The notes under the pieces: generated by a model
The model's input: the letters and a program-made list of their open reading frames with translations, nothing else
Database searches by the model: none
What the model was told of the DNA's origin: nothing
Part shown: one piece after another, positions 61,742-64,000 of the stretch
Layout: each line of letters begins with the position of its first letter
How positions within the stretch are numbered: position 1 is the stretch's first letter
From: Polynucleobacter sp. AP-Elch-400A-B2
Lineage (GTDB): Bacteria > Pseudomonadota > Gammaproteobacteria > Burkholderiales > Burkholderiaceae
Assembly (NCBI RefSeq): GCF_018688355.1
Contig: NZ_CP061317.1
Location: 1,682,091-1,746,090 of the forward strand
Direction: 5' to 3'
Length of the DNA stretch: 64,000 nucleotides
Translations under genes and position numbers: made by a program

Positions 61742-62935
61742 ATGAATAAGCCAGCCCAATCCGTAGATGCCCACTCAGTGATGTTTATTACTCCGCGCCC
61801 AGAGTTAACTATGGTTGAGGGTAAAGGCTCATGGCTGACTGATAACAACGGCAAGCGTTATTTGGATTTCTTGCAAGGCTGGGCAGTGAACTGTCTCGGT
61901 CATAGCAACCCCGGCATGATTGAAGCGCTCAACGCACAAGCAAAGAAACTCATTAATCCGAGTCCTGCGTTTTATAACGAGCCAATGATTCGTCTATCGA
62001 ATCTTCTGACTGAAAACAGTTGCTTTAACAAAGTATTTTTCGCCAATAGTGGAGCTGAGGCCAATGAAGGCGCGATTAAGTTGGCACGCAAATGGGGGCA
62101 GCTAAATAAATCAGGCGCCTTTGAAATCATTACTTTTGATCACAGCTTTCATGGTCGCACCTTAGCGACGATGAGCGCATCTGGCAAACCAGGCTGGGAC
62201 ACGATGTTTGCCCCACAAGTTCCCGGGTTTCCAAAGGCCGATTTGAATGATTTGGATTCCGTCAAAAAACTGGTAACGGATAAAACAGTTGCGGTCATGC
62301 TAGAGCCGGTACAAGGTGAAGGGGGCGTCATCCCCACCACTAAAGAGTTTATGCAAAGCCTGCGTAAATTCACCAAAGAAAATAATATTTTGTTAATCGT
62401 GGATGAAGTGCAGGCCGGTTGCGGTCGTACTGGCACTCTCTTTGCCTATCAGCATTACGGCATCGAACCAGACATCATGACCTTGGGTAAAGGCATTGGT
62501 GGTGGCGTACCATTAGCTGCACTGATGGCAACTGATGCGGTTGCTTGTTTTGTACCTGGCGATCAGGGTGGCACCTATAACGGTAATCCACTGATGGTTG
62601 CAGTAGGCATCAGTGTGATTGAACAATTATTAGCGCCAGGTTTCCTGGATTCTGTGCGCGCCAAGGGTGAGTTGCTTAGCAAGGAACTCCTTGCCATCTC
62701 CGCAGAATTTAATCTGGATGGCGAGCGTGGCGAAGGGTTGTTGCGCGCCCTGATGTTGAGCAGTGATATCGGCGGGAAGCTGGTTGAACTAGCTCGCGAT
62801 AGAACTCCAGAGGGGCTATTAATTAATTCACCAAGACCTAATCTGCTTCGCTTTATGCCAGCTCTCAATGTCACTGATGATGAAATCCGTCAGATGTGTA
62901 ATATTTTGAGAGAGTTGCTCAAACAAATTAGCTAA
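61742..62935 (+). CDS. argD: Acetylornithine aminotransferase (class III)
   Basis: 397 residues, PLP-dependent class III aminotransferase. Seen: FFANSGAEANEGAIKLARKW (cofactor phosphate), TFDHSFHGRTLATMSASGKP, LIVDEVQAGCGRTGTLFAYQ and the PLP lysine in MTLGKGIGGGVPLAALMAT. It makes N-acetylornithine for arginine; some members also use succinyl-diaminopimelate. The gene stands alone with a terminator at 62958. Confidence 0.9.
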   Translation: MNKPAQSVDAHSVMFITPRPELTMVEGKGSWLTDNNGKRYLDFLQGWAVNCLGHSNPGMIEALNAQAKKLINPSPAFYNEPMIRLSNLLTENSCFNKVFFANSGAEANEGAIKLARKWGQLNKSGAFEIITFDHSFHGRTLATMSASGKPGWDTMFAPQVPGFPKADLNDLDSVKKLVTDKTVAVMLEPVQGEGGVIPTTKEFMQSLRKFTKENNILLIVDEVQAGCGRTGTLFAYQHYGIEPDIMTLGKGIGGGVPLAALMATDAVACFVPGDQGGTYNGNPLMVAVGISVIEQLLAPGFLDSVRAKGELLSKELLAISAEFNLDGERGEGLLRALMLSSDIGGKLVELARDRTPEGLLINSPRPNLLRFMPALNVTDDEIRQMCNILRELLKQIS

Positions 62936-62957
62936 ACAATACTCAGGCTAAATGTAA

Positions 62958-62987
62958 TAAAGGGGCTCTAAGCCCCTTTATCTTTTA
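62958..62987. terminator. Bidirectional terminator between argD and ispH
   Basis: Perfect ten-base stem TAAAGGGGCT / AGCCCCTTTA with a three-base loop and a T-rich tail; the genes converge on it. Confidence 0.85.
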
Positions 62988-63020
62988 TTGCAGTAATCAC
63001 TCTAACAATGGCGCCACTTG

Positions 63021-63986
63021 CTAGCCAACTAAATTCTTTGGCAGTGAGAAGGTGACATCCTCCACCACGCCCTCCAGATTACGAATACTGCGCGGTCCAA
63101 ATTCTTGAATCTTGGCCACAATCGAGAGGGCTAGGCTTTCAGGGGCTGATGCCCCTGCAGTCAAGCCGACGCGCCTCTTACCAACAAACCATTCAGCCTG
63201 AAGTTGCTCTGGTGCATCAACCATGTAGGCTGGTACACCCAGTTTTTCAGCTAATTCACGCAAGCGATTCGAGTTCGAGCTTGCCTTGCTTCCAACCACA
63301 ATAACTACCTCAACTTGAGGGGCCATAAATTTCACAGCATCCTGGCGATTTTGAGTGGCATAACAAATGTCTTGCTTACGAGGTTGCACGATATTCGGGA
63401 ATTTTTGAATTAAGGCATCGACAATTTCTTTGGTCTCATCCACAGAGAGTGTCGTTTGCGTGACAAAGGCGATTTTTTCATTCTCAGTAAAAGGCAGCTT
63501 AGTAATATCTGCCACCTTCTCAATCAAATGAACACCTTCATTAACCTGCCCCATCGTACCTTCGACCTCCGGGTGCCCTGCATGGCCAATCATCAAAACG
63601 GTAAAACCATCCTTGCACATCTTGATGACCTCAACATGCACCTTTGTAACCAAGGGGCAAGTTGCGTCATATACCTGCAAGCCACGCGTCTCAGCATCTT
63701 GACGAACTTCTTGAGAAACACCGTGGGCACTAAACACCACAATGCCGCCTTTGGGAACTTCATGCAACTCTTCAACAAATACAGCACCCTTTTCACGCAG
63801 CTCGTTCACGACATAAGCATTGTGAACAATCTCATGACGTACATAAATTGGGGCACCAAAACGTATCAGCGCTTCATTCACAATATTGATTGCACGATCA
63901 ACACCAGCGCAAAAGCCACGGGGCTGCGCCATCAAGATTTCGGAGGTGCTATCACCGCCGGCTTGTGTAATAGTTTGTTTATTCAT
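63021..63986 (-). CDS. ispH: 4-hydroxy-3-methylbut-2-enyl diphosphate reductase
   Basis: 321 residues, last enzyme of the MEP pathway. The three [4Fe-4S] cysteines are in AQPRGFCAGVDRAI (Cys26), VYDATCPLVTKVH and DICYATQNRQDAV; proton-relay His residues follow in IVHNAYVV and MIGHAGHPEVEG. Complete, with ATG 63986 near the window end. With dxs and ispA it covers the two ends of isoprenoid precursor synthesis. Confidence 0.96.
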   Translation of the reverse strand: MNKQTITQAGGDSTSEILMAQPRGFCAGVDRAINIVNEALIRFGAPIYVRHEIVHNAYVVNELREKGAVFVEELHEVPKGGIVVFSAHGVSQEVRQDAETRGLQVYDATCPLVTKVHVEVIKMCKDGFTVLMIGHAGHPEVEGTMGQVNEGVHLIEKVADITKLPFTENEKIAFVTQTTLSVDETKEIVDALIQKFPNIVQPRKQDICYATQNRQDAVKFMAPQVEVVIVVGSKASSNSNRLRELAEKLGVPAYMVDAPEQLQAEWFVGKRRVGLTAGASAPESLALSIVAKIQEFGPRSIRNLEGVVEDVTFSLPKNLVG

Positions 63987-64000
63987 TGGTTACAGAATCG

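Overview
The window looks like a chromosome segment of a freshwater betaproteobacterium of the Burkholderiaceae, most likely Polynucleobacter. The evidence is the moderate GC content, the protein sequences, and gene orders such as rpsU-yqeY-dnaG-rpoD, xseB-ispA-dxs-folE2 and polA next to a DUF2782 gene and thrB. The genus is inferred from recalled family resemblance, not from a search.

Layout. 1-1.8 kb: a truncated gamma-glutamyltranspeptidase gene and a periplasmic asparaginase. 1.8-5 kb: an accessory patch at a tRNA-Ile(CAU) gene. That tRNA carries an intact Azoarcus-type group I intron in its anticodon loop. A decayed second copy of its 3' part lies 2.1 kb away, and between the two copies are a winged-helix/GHKL ATPase/STAS-like regulator with 21-bp promoter repeats, an integrase pseudogene and a HEPN-like hypothetical gene. 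5-9.2 kb: an Anbu proteasome-like operon (ATP-grasp, alpha-E, transglutaminase, Anbu). 9.3-24.8 kb: nitrate and cyanate nitrogen assimilation. One strand encodes sirohaem synthesis (cobA, cbiX), an ABC transporter and cyanase. The other encodes a second binding protein, nirB, nirD, nasA, ybiB, two HPP membrane proteins, a DUF1348 protein and a nitroreductase. 24.8-27 kb: repeats, an AbiE toxin-antitoxin pair and a second, intron-free tRNA-Ile(CAU). 27-64 kb: conserved housekeeping genes (rpoD, dnaG, rpsU, tsaD, isoprenoid genes, polA, thrB, uvrD, valS, galU, alaS, glnS, argD, ispH) with a few transport and redox genes.

How the genes fit together. CobA and CbiX supply sirohaem to NirB. NasA reduces nitrate to nitrite and NirBD reduces nitrite to ammonium. 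The NrtABD-type transporter brings in nitrate and/or cyanate, and CynS breaks cyanate down to ammonia and CO2. The HPP proteins are plausible nitrite-related membrane proteins.

The most unusual part is the mobile-element scar tissue around the two tRNA-Ile(CAU) genes: the group I intron, its broken duplicate, an integrase remnant, a repeated two-hairpin element and four copies of a 21-bp palindrome. No CRISPR array, complete insertion sequence or rRNA gene is visible.
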